Positions 21,786-34,649 of a DNA stretch of 64,000 nt are shown here, one piece after another. The notes beneath the pieces are model-generated. The model was not told the DNA's origin. It saw nothing but the letters and a program-made list of their open reading frames with translations, and searched no databases. Positions within the stretch are counted from its first letter, which is position 1. Every line of letters starts with the position of its first letter. Source of the DNA: Leptasterias polaris (lineage: Eukaryota > Echinodermata > Asteroidea > Forcipulatida > Asteriidae); contig JAZGTN010000089.1 of assembly GCA_037783415.1 (NCBI GenBank), positions 4,526,001 through 4,590,000 on the forward strand, given 5' to 3'. A program made the position numbers and the translations under genes.

Positions 21786-24700
21786 GCTTTGGTATAGAGG
21801 TAAAACGGAGTGCGAGGAGCAGAACATTATTGGTTTGGGTCGTCTACGTTGGCAACTTTTTAAGATATTGCCTGATTTTCGATATAACGATGCCTCAAAA
21901 TCAAGATTAAAATGCATCTGTGGTCCCAACCCCTTATCCCAAGCACCTGTAACTTGGCGACCGTCTTCTACATACAACGGAGTCTCTTTGGTTTAATTTT
22001 GAGGCAAATCGGAGAGAAAAAGTTTTCGAGACTGAAAAAATGACTGGACTACCCCCTTGCCGTTTTTGCCAAAATCGGCCGAAAAAATGTTGTTTCCAAA
22101 TCGCCTGAAATTTGGTATAGAGGTAAAACGGAGTGCGAGGAGCAGAACATTATTGGTTTGGGTCGTCTACGTTGGCAACTTTTTAAGATATTGCCTGATT
22201 TTCGATATAACGATGCCTCAAAATCAAGATTAAAATGCATCTGTGGTCCCAACCCCTTATCACAAGCACCTGTAACTTGGCGACCGTCTTCTACATACAA
22301 CGGAGTCTCTTTGGTTTAATTTTGAGGCAAATCGGAGAGAAAAAGTTTTCGAGACTGAAAAAATGACTGGACTACCCCCTTGCCGTTTTTGCCAAAATCG
22401 GCCGAAAAAATGTTGTTTCCAACTCGCCTGAAATTTGGTATAGAGGTAAAACGGAGTGCGAGGAGCAGAACATTATTGGTTTGGGTCGTCTACGTTGGCA
22501 ACTTTTTAAGATATTGCCTGATTTTCGATATAACGATGCCTCAAAATCAAGATTAAAATGCATCTGTGGTCCCAACCCCTTATCCCAAGCACCTGTAACT
22601 TGGCGACCGTCTTCTACATACAACGGAGTCTCTTTGGTTTAATTTTGAGGCAAATCGGAGAGAAAAAGTTTTCGAGACTGAAAAAATGACTGGACTACCC
22701 CCTTGCCGTTTTTGCCAAAATCGGCCGAAAAAATGTTGTTTCCAAATCGCCTGAAATTTGGTATAGAGGTAAAACGGAGTGCGAGGAGCAGAACATTATT
22801 AGTTTGGGTCGTCTACGTTGGCAACTTTTTAAGATATTGCCTGATTTTCGATATAACGATGCCTCAAAATCAAGATTAAAATGCATCTGTGGTCCCAACC
22901 CCTTATCACAAGCACCTGTAACTTGGCGACCGTCTTCTACATACAACGGAGTCTCTTTGGTTTAATTTTGAGGCAAATCGGAGAGAAAAAGTTTTCGAGA
23001 CTGAAAAAATGACTGGACTACCCCCTTGCCGTTTTTGCCAAAATCGGCCGAAAAAATGTTGTTTCCAACTCGCCTGAAATTTGGTATAGAGGTAAAACGG
23101 AGTGCGAGGAGCAGAACATTATTGGTTTGGGTCGTCTACGTTGGCAACTTTTTAAGATATTGCCTGATTTTCGATATAACGATGCCTCAAAATCAAGATT
23201 AAAATGCATCTGTGGTCCCAACCCCTTATCCCAAGCACCTGTAACTTGGCGACCGTCTTCTACATACAACGGAGTCTCTTTGGTTTAATTTTGAGGCAAA
23301 TCGGAGAGAAAAAGTTTTCGAGACTGAAAAAATGACTGGACTACCCCCTTGCCGTTTTTGCCAAAATCGGCCGAAAAAATGTTGTTTCCAAATCGCCTGA
23401 AATTTGGTATAGAGGTAAAACGGAGTGCGAGGAGCAGAACATTATTGGTTTGGGTCGTCTACGTTGGCAACTTTTTAAGATATTGCCTGATTTTCGATAT
23501 AACGATGCCTCAAAATCAAGATTAAAATGCATCTGTGGTCCCAACCCCTTATCACAAGCACCTGTAACTTGGCGACCGTCTTCTACATACAACGGAGTCT
23601 CTTTGGTTTAATTTTGAGGCAAATCGGAGAGAAAAAGTTTTCGAGACTGAAAAAATGACTGGACTACCCCCTTGCCGTTTTTGCCAAAATCGGCCGAAAA
23701 AATGTTGTTTCCAACTCGCCTGAAATTTGGTATAGAGGTAAAACGGAGTGCGAGGAGCAGAACATTATTGGTTTGGGTCGTCTACGTTGGCAACTTTTTA
23801 AGATATTGCCTGATTTTCGATATAACGATGCCTCAAAATCAAGATTAAAATGCATCTGTGGTCCCAACCCCTTATCCCAAGCACCTGTAACTTGGCGACC
23901 GTCTTCTACATACAACGGAGTCTCTTTGGTTTAATTTTGAGGCAAATCGGAGAGAAAAAGTTTTCGAGACTGAAAAAATGACTGGACTACCCCCTTGCCG
24001 TTTTTGCCAAAATCGGCCGAAAAAATGTTGTTTCCAAATCGCCTGAAATTTGGTATAGAGGTAAAACGGAGTGCGAGGAGCAGAACATTATTAGTTTGGG
24101 TCGTCTACGTTGGCAACTTTTTAAGATATTGCCTGATTTTCGATATAACGATGCCTCAAAATCAAGATTAAAATGCATCTGTGGTCCCAACCCCTTATCA
24201 CAAGCACCTGTAACTTGGCGACCGTCTTCTACATACAACGGAGTCTCTTTGGTTTAATTTTGAGGCAAATCGGAGAGAAAAAGTTTTCGAGACTGAAAAA
24301 ATGACTGGACTACCCCCTTGCCGTTTTTGCCAAAATCGGCCGAAAAAATGTTGTTTCCAACTCGCCTGAAATTTGGTATAGAGGTAAAACGGAGTGCGAG
24401 GAGCAGAACATTATTGGTTTGGGTCGTCTACGTTGGCAACTTTTTAAGATATTGCCTGATTTTCGATATAACGATGCCTCAAAATCAAGATTAAAATGCA
24501 TCTGTGGTCCCAACCCCTTATCCCAAGCACCTGTACCTTGGCGACCTTCTTCTACATACAACGGAGTCTCTTTGGTTTAATTTTGAGGCAAATCGGAGAG
24601 AAAAAGTTTTCGAGACTGAAAAAATGACTGGACTACCCCCTTGCCGTTTTTGCCAAAATCGGCCGAAAAAATGTTGTTTCCAACTCGCCTGAAATTTGGT

Positions 24701-27700
24701 ATAGAGGTAAAACGGAGTGCGAGGAGCAGAACATTATTGGTTTGGGTCGTCTACGTTGGCAACTTTTTAAGATATTGCCTGATTTTCGATATAACGATGC
24801 CTCAAAATCAAGATTAAAATGCATCTGTGGTCCCAACCCCTTATCCCAAGCACCTGTAACTTGGCGACCGTCTTCTACATACAACGGAGTCTCTTTGGTT
24901 TAATTTTGAGGCAAATCGGAGAGAAAAAGTTTTCGAGACTGAAAAAATGACTGGACTCCCCTTGCCGTTTTTGCCAAAATCGGCCGAAAAAATGTTGTTT
25001 CCAACTCGCCTGAAATTTGGTATAGAGGTAAAACGGAGTGCGAGGAGCAGAACATTATTGGTTTGGGTCGTCTACGTTGGCAACTTTTTAAGATATTGCC
25101 TGATTTTCGATATAACGATGCCTCAAAATCAAGATTAAAATGCATCTGTGGTCCCAACCCCTTATCCCAAGCACCTGTAACTTGGCGACCGTCTTCTACA
25201 TACAACGGAGTCTCTTTGGTTTAATTTTGAGGCAAATCGGAGAGAAAAAGTTTTCGAGACTGAAAAAATGACTGGACTACCCCCTTGCCGTTTTTGCCAA
25301 AATCGGCCGAAAAAATGTTGTTTCCAACTCGCCTGAAATTTGGTATAGAGGTAAAACGGAGTGCGAGGAGCAGAACATTATTGGTTTGGGTCGTCTACGT
25401 TGGCAACTTTTTAAGATATTGCCTGATTTTCGATATAACGATGCCTCAAAATCAAGATTAAAATGCATCTGTGGTCCCAACCCCTTATCCCAAGCACCTG
25501 TAACTTGGCGACCGTCTTCTACATACAACGGAGTCTCTTTGGTTTAATTTTGAGGCAAATCGGAGAGAAAAAGTTTTCGAGACTGAAAAAATGACTGGAC
25601 TACCCCCTTGCCGTTTTTGCCAAAATCGGACGAAAAAATGTTGTTTCCAAATCGCCTGAAATTTGATATAGAGGTAAAACGGAGTGCGAGGAGCAGAACA
25701 TTATTGGTTTGGGTCGTCTACGTTGGCAACGTTTTAAGATATTGCCTGATTTTCGATATAACGATGCCTCAAAATCAAGATTAAAATGCATCTTTGGTCC
25801 CAACCCCTTATCCCAAGCACCTGTAACTTGGCGACCGTCTTCTACATACAACGGAGTCTCTTTGGTTTAATTTTGAGGCAAATCGGAGAGAAAAAGTTTT
25901 CGAGACTGAAAAAATGACTGGACTACCCCCTTGCCGTTTTTGCCAAAATCGGCCGAAAAAATGTTGTTTCCAACTCGCCTGAAATTTGGTATAGAGGTAA
26001 AACGGAGTGCGAGGAGCAGAACATTATTGGTTTGGGTCGTCTACGTTGGCAACTTTTTAAGATATTGCCTGATTTTCGATATAACGATGCCTCAAAATCA
26101 AGATTAAAATGCATCTGTGGTCCCAACCCCTTATCCCAAGCACCTGTAACTTGGCGACCGTCTTCTACATACAACGGAGTCTCTTTGGTTTAATTTTGAG
26201 GCAAATCGGAGAGAAAAAGTTTTCGAGACTGAAAAAATGACTGGACTACCCCCTTGCCGTTTTTGCCAAAATCGGCCGAAAAAATGTTGTTTCCAACTCG
26301 CCTGAAATTTGGTATAGAGGTAAAACGGAGTGCGAGGAGCAGAACATTATTGGTTTGGGTCGTCTACGTTGGCAACTTTTTAAGATATTGCCTGATTTTC
26401 GATATAACGATGCCTCAAAATCAAGATTAAAATGCATCTGTGGTCCCAACCCCTTATCCCAAGCACCTGTAACTTGGCGACCGTCTTCTACATACAACGG
26501 AGTCTCTTTGGTTTAATTTTGAGGCAAATCGGAGAGAAAAAGTTTTCGAGACTGAAAAAATGACTGGACTACCCCCTTGCCGTTTTTGCCAAAATCGGCC
26601 GAAAAAATGTTGTTTCCAAATCGCCTGAAATTTGATATAGAGGTAAAACGGAGTGCGAGGAGCAGAACATTATTGGTTTGGGTCGTCTACGTTGGCAACG
26701 TTTTAAGATATTGCCTGATTTTCGATATAACGATGCCTCAAAATCAAGATTAAAATGCATCTTTGGTCCCAACCCCTTATCCCAAGCACCTGTAACTTGG
26801 CGACCGTCTTCTACATACAACGGAGTCTCTTTGGTTTAATTTTGAGGCAAATCGGAGAGAAAAAGTTTTCGAGACTGAAAAAATGACTGGACTACCCCCT
26901 TGCCGTTTTTGCCAAAATCGGCCGAAAAAATGTTGTTTCCAACTCGCCTGAAATTTGGTATAGAGGTAAAACGGAGTGCGAGGAGCAGAACATTATTGGT
27001 TTGGGTCGTCTACGTTGGCAACTTTTTAAGATATTGCCTGATTTTCGATATAACGATGCCTCAAAATCAAGATTAAAATGCATCTGTGGTCCCAACCCCT
27101 TATCCCAAGCACCTGTAACTTGGCGACCGTCTTCTACATACAACGGAGTCTCTTTGGTTTAATTTTGAGGCAAATCGGAGAGAAAAAGTTTTCGAGACTG
27201 AAAAAATGACTGGACTACCCCCTTGCCGTTTTTGCCAAAATCGGCCGAAAAAATGTTGTTTCCAAATCGCCTGAAATTTGGTATAGAGGTAAAACGGAGT
27301 GCGAGGAGCAGAACATTATTGGTTTGGGTCGTCTACGTTGGCAACTTTTTAAGATATTGCCTGATTTTCGATATAACGATGCCTCAAAATCAAGATTAAA
27401 ATGCATCTGTGGTCCCAACCCCTTATCACAAGCACCTGTAACTTGGCGACCGTCTTCTACATACAACGGAGTCTCTTTGGTTTAATTTTGAGGCAAATCG
27501 GAGAGAAAAAGTTTTCGAGACTGAAAAAATGACTGGACTACCCCCTTGCCGTTTTTGCCAAAATCGGCCGAAAAATGTTGTTTCCAACTCGCCTGAAATT
27601 TGGTATAGAGGTAAAACGGAGTGCGAGGAGCAGAACATTATTGGTTTGGGTCGTCTACGTTGGCAACTTTTTAAGATATTGCCTGATTTTCGATATAACG

Positions 27701-29998
27701 ATGCCTCAAAATCAAGATTAAAATGCATCTGTGGTCCCAACCCCTTATCCCAAGCACCTGTAACTTGGCGACCTTCTTTTACATACAACGGAGTCTCTTT
27801 GGTTTAATTTTGAGGCAAATCGGAGAGAAAAAGTTTTCGAGACTGAAAAAATGACTGGACTACCCCCTTGCCGTTTTTGCCAAAATCGGCCGAAAAAATG
27901 TTGTTTCCAACTCGCCTGAAATTTGGTATAGAGGTAAAACGGAGTGCGAGGAGCAGAACATTATTGGTTTGGGTCGTCTACGTTGGCAACTTTTTAAGAT
28001 ATTGCCTGATTTTCGATATAACGATGCCTCAAAATCAAGATTAAAATGCATCTGTGGTCCCAACCCCTTATCCCAAGCACCTGTAACTTGGCGACCGTCT
28101 TCTACATACAACGGAGTCTCTTTGGTTTAATTTTGAGGCAAATCGGAGAGAAAAAGTTTTCGAGACTGAAAAAATGACTGGACTCCCCTTGCCGTTTTTG
28201 CCAAAATCGGCCGAAAAAATGTTGTTTCCAACTCGCCTGAAATTTGGTATAGAGGTAAAACGGAGTGCGAGGAGCAGAACATTATTGGTTTGGGTCGTCT
28301 ACGTTGGCAACTTTTTAAGATATTGCCTGATTTTCGATATAACGATGCCTCAAAATCAAGATTAAAATGCATCTGTGGTCCCAACCCCTTATCCCAAGCA
28401 CCTGTAACTTGGCGACCGTCTTCTACATACAACGGAGTCTCTTTGGTTTAATTTTGAGGCAAATCGGAGAGAAAAAGTTTTCGAGACTGAAAAAATGACT
28501 GGACTACCCCCTTGCCGTTTTTGCCAAAATCGGCCGAAAAAATGTTGTTTCCAACTCGCCTGAAATTTGGTATAGAGGTAAAACGGAGTGCGAGGAGCAG
28601 AACATTATTGGTTTGGGTCGTCTACGTTGGCAACTTTTTAAGATATTGCCTGATTTTCGATATAACGATGCCTCAAAATCAAGATTAAAATGCATCTGTG
28701 GTCCCAACCCCTTATCCCAAGCACCTGTAACTTGGCGACCGTCTTCTACATACAACGGAGTCTCTTTGGTTTAATTTTGAGGCAAATCGGAGAGAAAAAG
28801 TTTTCGAGACTGAAAAAATGACTGGACTACCCCCTTGCCGTTTTTGCCAAAATCGGCCGAAAAAATGTTGTTTCCAAATCGCCTGAAATTTGATATAGAG
28901 GTAAAACGGAGTGCGAGGAGCAGAACATTATTGGTTTGGGTCGTCTACGTTGGCAACGTTTTAAGATATTGCCTGATTTTCGATATAACGATGCCTCAAA
29001 ATCAAGATTAAAATGCATCTTTGGTCCCAACCCCTTATCCCAAGCACCTGTAACTTGGCGACCGTCTTCTACATACAACGGAGTCTCTTTGGTTTAATTT
29101 TGAGGCAAATCGGAGAGAAAAAGTTTTCGAGACTGAAAAAATGACTGGACTACCCCCTTGCCGTTTTTTCCAAAATCGGCCGAAAAAATGTTGTTTCCAA
29201 CTCGCCTGAAATTTGGTATAGAGGTAAAACGGAGTGCGAGGAGCAGAACATTATTGGTTTGGGTCGTCTACGTTGGCAACTTTTTAAGATATTGCCTGAT
29301 TTTCGATATAACGATGCCTCAAAATCAAGATTAAAATGCATCTGTGGTCCCAACCCCTTATCCCAAGCACCTGTAACTCGGCGCCCGTCTTCTACATACA
29401 ACGGAGTCTATTTGGTTTAAATTTGAGGAAAATCGGAGAGAAAAAGTTTTCGAGACTGAAAAAATGACTGGACTACCAAAATGTTGTTTCCAACTCGCCT
29501 GAAATTTGGTATAGAGGTAAAACGGAGTGCGAGGAGCAGAACATTATTGGTTTGGGTCGTCTACGTTGGCAACTTTTTAAGATATTGCCTGATTTTCGAT
29601 ATAACGATGCCTCAAAATCAAGATTAAAATGCATCTTTGGTCCCAACCCCTTATCCCAAGCAGCTGTAACTTGGCGACCGTCTTCTACATACAACGGAGT
29701 CTCTTTGGTTTAATTTTGAGGCAAATCGGAGAGAAAAAGTTTTCGAGACTGAAAAAATGACTGGACTACCCCCTTGCCGTTTTTGCCAAAATCGGCCGAA
29801 AAAATGTTGTTTCCAAATCGCCTGAAATTTGATATAGAGGTAAAACGGAGTGCGAGGAGCAGAACATTATTGGTTTGGGTCGTCTACGTTGGCAACTTTT
29901 TAAGATATTGCCTGATTTTCGATATAACGATGCCTCAAAATCAAGATTAAAATGCATCTGTGGTCCCAACCCCTTATCACAAGCACCTGTAACTTGGG
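21786..29998. repeat. 323-bp satellite array, 26 copies
   Basis: Unit contains TTGGTATAGAGGTAAAACGG, GGTTTGGGTCGTCTACGTTG, TAACTTGGCGACCGTCTTCT and GCCAAAATCGGCCGAAAAAA. Copies are nearly identical, with shared variants that reveal higher-order periods of two, four and ten units. The penultimate unit lacks about 30 bp near 29478, and the last is cut at 29998. Each unit has an 83-codon minus-strand open frame, but 323 is not a multiple of three and no family is recognised. Confidence 0.98.
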
Positions 29999-30204
29999 GC
30001 GCAAACATTGATAATCTCAGTGCCCTAAAGGGTCTTATGGAGACTAAATAGACGAGTATACATAAATAGTCTTGCCCGAACAGTTCTCTGAAGTTTAAAA
30101 CCACGACAGCAATGCTGTAATTATTGTCCATAAAAATGGAAATACTGCTCATGTTCAATTAAACTGAACATGTACTCATTACTAGCCTCAAACATTGGCT
30201 CATA

Positions 30205-30610
30205 TAAACATGAAACGTCAAAAGGGATGGACAGCAAGGCTTACCCGTAATTTTAGCTCAAATTACATGAAACGCCAAAAGGAATGAACAGTAAGGCTTA
30301 GGCCTACCCCTTGTAATTTTAGTTCAAATTACATGAAACGTCAAAAGGAATGAACAGTAAGGCTTAGGCCTACCCCTTGTAATTTTGGCTCAAATTACAT
30401 GAATTGTCAAAAGGAGTGGACAGCAGGCATCCACTTGTAATTTAAGCTCAAATTACATGAAACGTCAAAAGGAATGACCAGCAAAGCTTACCACTTGTAA
30501 TTTTAGCTCAAATGTCATGAAACGTCAAAAGAAATGGACAGCAAAGCTTACCTCTTGTTATTTTTGGCAGAAATTACTGGAAACGTCAAAAGGAATGAAC
30601 AGCAAGAATT
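30205..30610 (-). repeat. 60-bp repeats inside the composite element (inverted)
   Basis: About six units, reverse complement of the 19745 family, with ACATGAAACGTCAAAAGGAA and CTTACCCCTTGTAATTTT-type segments. A further unit lies at 30720-30830 and a single one at 21705-21760. Confidence 0.85.
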
Positions 30611-30720
30611 AGGCTAGGGATTGCCTAGTTCCCGGTCCCTCCTTGTCCTTTCCCACCCGGAATAATCACCCTACCCACTTTAGGGAGAGACATGACGGAA
30701 CCCCAATCCATTACAGCGGC
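30610..30720 (-). repeat. Partial third copy of the inner arm
   Basis: GGGATTGCCTAGTTCCCGGT through TTACAGCGGCC, inserted in the 60-bp repeat block; same orientation as the copy at 30825. Confidence 0.85.
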
Positions 30721-30824
30721 CTTGTAATTTTAGCTGAAATTACTTGAAACGTCAAAAGGAATGGACAGCAAGGCTATACCCCTTGCGATTTTGGCTTGTT
30801 TTACATGAAACGTCAAAAGGAAAG

Positions 30825-31088
30825 AGAAACAGTCTATACCTTAAAAAAGAAATTGAAGTTAAAACAAATTTGTGCAGAAAGTTAGTCAGAGTGACGACCA
30901 AGCGTTCAGGGGACTCAAAGTCTGGTCGAACCAGCAGGGTGATCACCCATGTAGTTCCCTTCAGGGATTGGCTAGTTCCCGGTCCCTCCTTGTCCTTTCC
31001 CACCGGGAATAATCACCCTACCCACTTTGGGGAGAGACATGACGGACCCCAATCCATTACAGCGGCCAGCAGTAAAAGTCATGTCCCT
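30825..31088 (-). repeat. Inner inverted arm (right)
   Basis: Nearly identical to the reverse complement of 21129-21420; it lacks a few bases (CACCGGGAAT against CACCCGGAAT). Confidence 0.9.
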
Positions 31089-31114
31089 TTACACAGGCTC
31101 GCCGGAAGGTATTT

Positions 31115-31120
31115 AAAAAT

Positions 31121-31148
<28 letters not shown>
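31115..31148. repeat. Long poly-G run
   Basis: About 32 consecutive G; its length is likely uncertain in the assembly. A C-rich run at 32452-32474 sits at the right end of the composite element. Confidence 0.9.
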
Positions 31149-31151
<3 letters not shown>

Positions 31152-31850
31152 CAACAATTTCCAACATTGGGTTGTTTGGATCAGCAGATCCGGGGAGGGA
31201 GAGTCCATATCCCTTTGTTTTTTGTGTGAAAACGTGAGAAAAGCTGCTTTCAAGACGCATGTGATACTGACTTAAAGGGCAATTCTAAGATTTTTCTTGT
31301 TGGAGGGGGTGAAAGTGTCTGATGAAAAAAATAATCCCTTATAAAAATTCCCCTTATTGAAAATATTGGGGGTTTACGGGGAGGATCATGCATAATATTA
31401 GAAAAGGGGTCGGAACCATTTTAGCAATGGACCTATCCAAAGGCCTAGCTATGCCCAGGCCCGCCAGGCAGATCTGTGGGAGGTACATGAATGTGGAGAC
31501 CCCCAAAGTTTTGTAAATGTGGGTATTTTTATGTGATCAATTAATTAATGTCAGTGTTCTCCAACTTTGAAAAATAAAGGTTGGTGCTGGGTGTGGTGAA
31601 AACTGTGAGGGGGTACATACAATGCGAAGCGCGAAGCCCCTACGGCGTGGGGTCCGGGGCCCGCTCAAGGGCCCCGGGAAAATTTTTGATCCTAGATGCT
31701 CTGTGGTGCATTCTAAGGTGAATCCTGGCCACTTTCCTCAGACTTTTTTGAGGAAATATTTTTAAAGTTTTTAAGAACACAAAGTACAATCCTGGTTTTC
31801 TAAACACTTACTTGAAATAAAAACCGATGAATAATAGATATTCATTCTTC
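31149..31850. other. Right inner part of the composite element
   Basis: Holds GTGGGGTCCGGGGCCCGCTC and GGGCCCCGGGAAAATTTTTG, similar to GGTCCAGGGGCCCCCGGG at 20295 on the left. This GGGGTCC style is common in transposon ends of marine animals. Confidence 0.5.
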
Positions 31851-32129
31851 AATGTGTCCGGTAGCCCGACCGCATTTCTTTTTCATGTGCTCAAAAAAAA
31901 ATATATATATATATTTTTAAAGCAGTAAATTGTTTGAAGCTATGCACTTTTTGTTCCAAAGTAAAACAGTTAATTTCCCCCAATAAAATCATTATGACGA
32001 TGGAAAGTTCAAACTGGCAAAAAAATCCTTGACCCTAAAATTTTTATTCGGCTAAAAAAAAATATAAAATTTAAATAATTTTTTTTCTTTTTCTAAATTA
32101 AGGTATTATGGACCAAATGTCATAGCTAC

Positions 32130-32440
32130 ATAGAAACATGATCCAAATTTGGTAAACGATGCCGGACTTACCCCTTACGATTTCTTTTAATTTGTTGCCT
32201 ATTTTTCAATTGTCAATATTTCCAATAATTTTGTATAGCTTATTTCCTAGGTCAAGTTAAGTAAAAACACAGGCATCGGTAGAGCTTACTGTATCAATTT
32301 AAGGCCTACAGTCGCAACTTAAAAACGGCCAAAATTTAATAAACAATGCCGGACTTACCCCTTAATTTATTATTTATTTTTGCCCTATTCGTCACTAATT
32401 TCCAAAAATACATATATAGCTTTTTTCCTAGGTCAAGTAC
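32130..32440 (-). repeat. Outer inverted arm (right)
   Basis: Reverse complement of the left arm: ATGCCGGACTTACCCCTTA occurs twice, with TTTCCTAGGTCAAGT. It lies next to a long C run and the right terminus. Confidence 0.85.
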
Positions 32441-32486
32441 GTGCCCCCTGCCCCCCCCCCCCCCCCCCCCCCCGCATCCGCGCCTG

Positions 32487-32705
32487 GTAAGCCTTGCTGT
32501 TCATTCCTGTTGATGCTTCATGTAATTTGAGGCAGATTTACAACGGGGTAAAGCCTTGCTGTTCATTCATGTTGATGTTTCATGTAATTTGAGGCAGAAT
32601 TACAAGGGTACGCCTTGGTGTTCATTCCTGTTGATGGTTCATGTAATTTGAAGCAGATTTACAAGGGGCAAGCCTTTCTGTTCATTCCTGATGATGGTTC
32701 AATAC
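32487..32705 (+). repeat. 60-bp tandem repeats, right half of the split array
   Basis: About 3.5 units with GCCTTGCTGTTCATTCCTGT, same orientation as 19745-19986. Followed at 32745-32830 by a copy of 19545-19615 (GAGGCTTCAC hairpin). Confidence 0.85.
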
Positions 32706-32829
32706 ACTGGTCGAATTGTCACAAGCGTACATATGAGGCTTCACATATAGCGTCAAGCATACATGTACACAGTTGTCACAAGCATATAGGGAGGCTTCAC
32801 ATGGGTGAAGCCCTCTGTATGTATACTTG

Positions 32830-33591
32830 GTAGATACATAGGGAAGTATATGTACGCTTGACCCTACACTGAACTCAAAGCAACCCCATAAATGGACAGT
32901 TTCTGAAATTAGGTGAACATCTTTGAGTTCAGGTTTAAGGTTCTTTTATTTTCAAAGATTAAAAGCAAAAGGCAATATCAATCGAAAGAAATCATTACAA
33001 AATGCAAAGTAAATCTTTCACAGCATAGGTAAGAAGGACCAGATGCAAAACAATTGTGACACTGCAGAGGGATCCATTTAGGAAGCAAAGCTTGTAGGCA
33101 ATAAGTCCCTTATAACATGCGTATGCAATGAGAATTAAATTTTGTTTTAAAGTGAACCATGGAGGTCCGTGGTTGAGTCGACCCACCGATGAATAGAATA
33201 TAATAGCAGGTCTCAATGCACATGCATGTTTACAAAGAATTATCAGCAAATACTTATACTTACAAATAACAAACACAAACAGTGGACTGCGACTTAAACT
33301 TTTTCAGTGCCCACTTTTGTTTGCGTTTTGAACCTAAAGTGCCAAACTTTTTGAGGTTTTTCAAAATTCTGTGAAAAAAAAACCCCTGTCTTTCTCACCA
33401 AACAAAACCGATCTTGCTGATTTGTGTTGCCTTGGTACATCCCAAAGTCAATGCTATTTCTTGAGAGAATGCCCTCTTGTGTGTTCTAAATTCAGCAAAA
33501 TTAATGATACGAAGAGAAGAAGTCCTTTAAGATTGGTAGCAGAAATAGTTCCCAATGCAAGTATCCCATGGTTAAGATAAGAACCAATCAA
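32830..33591. other. Intergenic, nothing recognised
   Basis: No repeat or coding signal other than the short array that follows at 33592. Confidence 0.5.
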
Positions 33592-33665
33592 AGTTATAGT
33601 TAAAGTTATAGTTAAAGTTATAGTTAAAGTTATAGTTAAAGTTATAGTTAAAGTTACTGTTATAG
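33592..33665. repeat. 12-bp tandem repeat, six copies
   Basis: AAAGTTATAGTT repeated head to tail; the last copy reads AAAGTTACTGTT. Confidence 0.95.
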
Positions 33666-33948
33666 AGAGATTGTACAACCAGTTCATGCATATAAAATGC
33701 TTGATCCTTTTGATCACACCAATATTTCTCGTAATAACTTTACAAATTTTAAATCAGAACATGAATTGTAGACTCTCGTCTTCTTGGAGAACACACAGGA
33801 GTTTCTACAATTTGTTGAAATCGCGAGTTTGAAAATGATCTGAGAGCTTCTTTGCAGATCTGGATAAGGTTTGTCTTTGTGAAATCTTTGTCCTCAATGA
33901 AGTGATCACACCGAGTTCTCCAAATAACACTGATCACCCCGCGCCGAA

Positions 33949-34174
33949 AATAGACCCTTCCATAGAAATATGCTAATTACATTCACGCATGCGTACAGAC
34001 ACTATTGGTAGGTAAACACCATAGAGATGTGCACTAAGCAGACGCACAAACGCGTCTGCGTCACGCCACCATCAGCCCTACACAAAAAGGCGCGATGTTC
34101 CATCATTTTGCCAACCAAAGTGTTTGTGCGCACGCGCGACGTGCAATTTGCATATTTCGTGGGAAGTGTCTATT
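33949..34174. mobile_element. MITE with about 60-bp degenerate inverted termini
   Basis: Left AATAGACCCTTCCATAGAAA and right TTTCGTGGGAAGTGTCTATT pair, continuing through ATATGCTAATT / AATTTGCATAT. About three quarters of positions match. Confidence 0.65.
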
Positions 34175-34489
34175 ATCATGGGTACAAAAACAAATTCATA
34201 CACAAGATTCTTGTTCAATTACTGAGAGACAAAACAAAACAGCAGCCGGTTTGTTTTCCAAATAAAGATTGCACTTATAACCATGGTTTAACCATCTCAT
34301 TATACTATAGAAACAAATGTTCAGTTTCAATGTTAAATTGTCATAGAGGATAATGAACTCTATCTGTGATTTTCATGCCATTCACTTTGTCCCGGCAATA
34401 CAAGCGCACATGACGCTTTACAAGTGTGTATGGGTCAAGCATACTAGTTATAAGTAATTCTATACATATTTATACAGCTATTCGTTTAT

Positions 34490-34502
34490 GTATTTATTTA
34501 TT
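34490..34502 (-). terminator. Candidate VPS52 polyadenylation signal
   Basis: Minus-strand AATAAATAAATA about 470 bases beyond the stop. The region is AT-rich, so the match could be chance. Confidence 0.3.
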
Positions 34503-34649
34503 ACATTAAATAAATATTTAATTATGCAATTATTTATGTAGTTATGTATTTATACAACACAAAGGATGCAATAGGTAAAGTCAAATGAAGTGGTATCAGC
34601 GATGATGACTGCTTCAATTCAAAGCACCACTTTATAATCAACAAATTGA

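Larger units (their letters stand above)
19987..32486. mobile_element. Composite foldback-like element with satellite core
   Basis: Left end CAGGGGCGGATCCGGG (19987-20002) and right end CCGCATCCGCGCCTG (about 32472-32486) are imperfect inverted repeats. Both are flanked by GTAAG. Outside, the two flanks are halves of one 60-bp tandem array, so removing the element and one GTAAG rejoins AAGGGGTAAGCCTTGCTG. Inside, arms 20357-20665 and 32130-32440 are inverted copies, as are 21129-21420 and 30825-31088, around the 323-bp array. No transposase frame is seen, so it is non-autonomous or a composite. CAGG termini resemble hAT-type ends; sea urchin TU and Drosophila FB/Galileo elements are structural parallels. 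Confidence 0.65.

Noticed and set aside
21705..30158. About 26 similar open frames of 73-130 codons, minus strand
   Set aside because: They are the same piece of a 323-bp satellite repeated. The unit length breaks any continuous frame and no promoter, splice site or known domain is seen, so they are not annotated as genes.
30744..31229. 161-codon plus-strand frame
   Set aside because: It runs through the inverted arm and a poly-G tract (poly-Gly) inside repeats.
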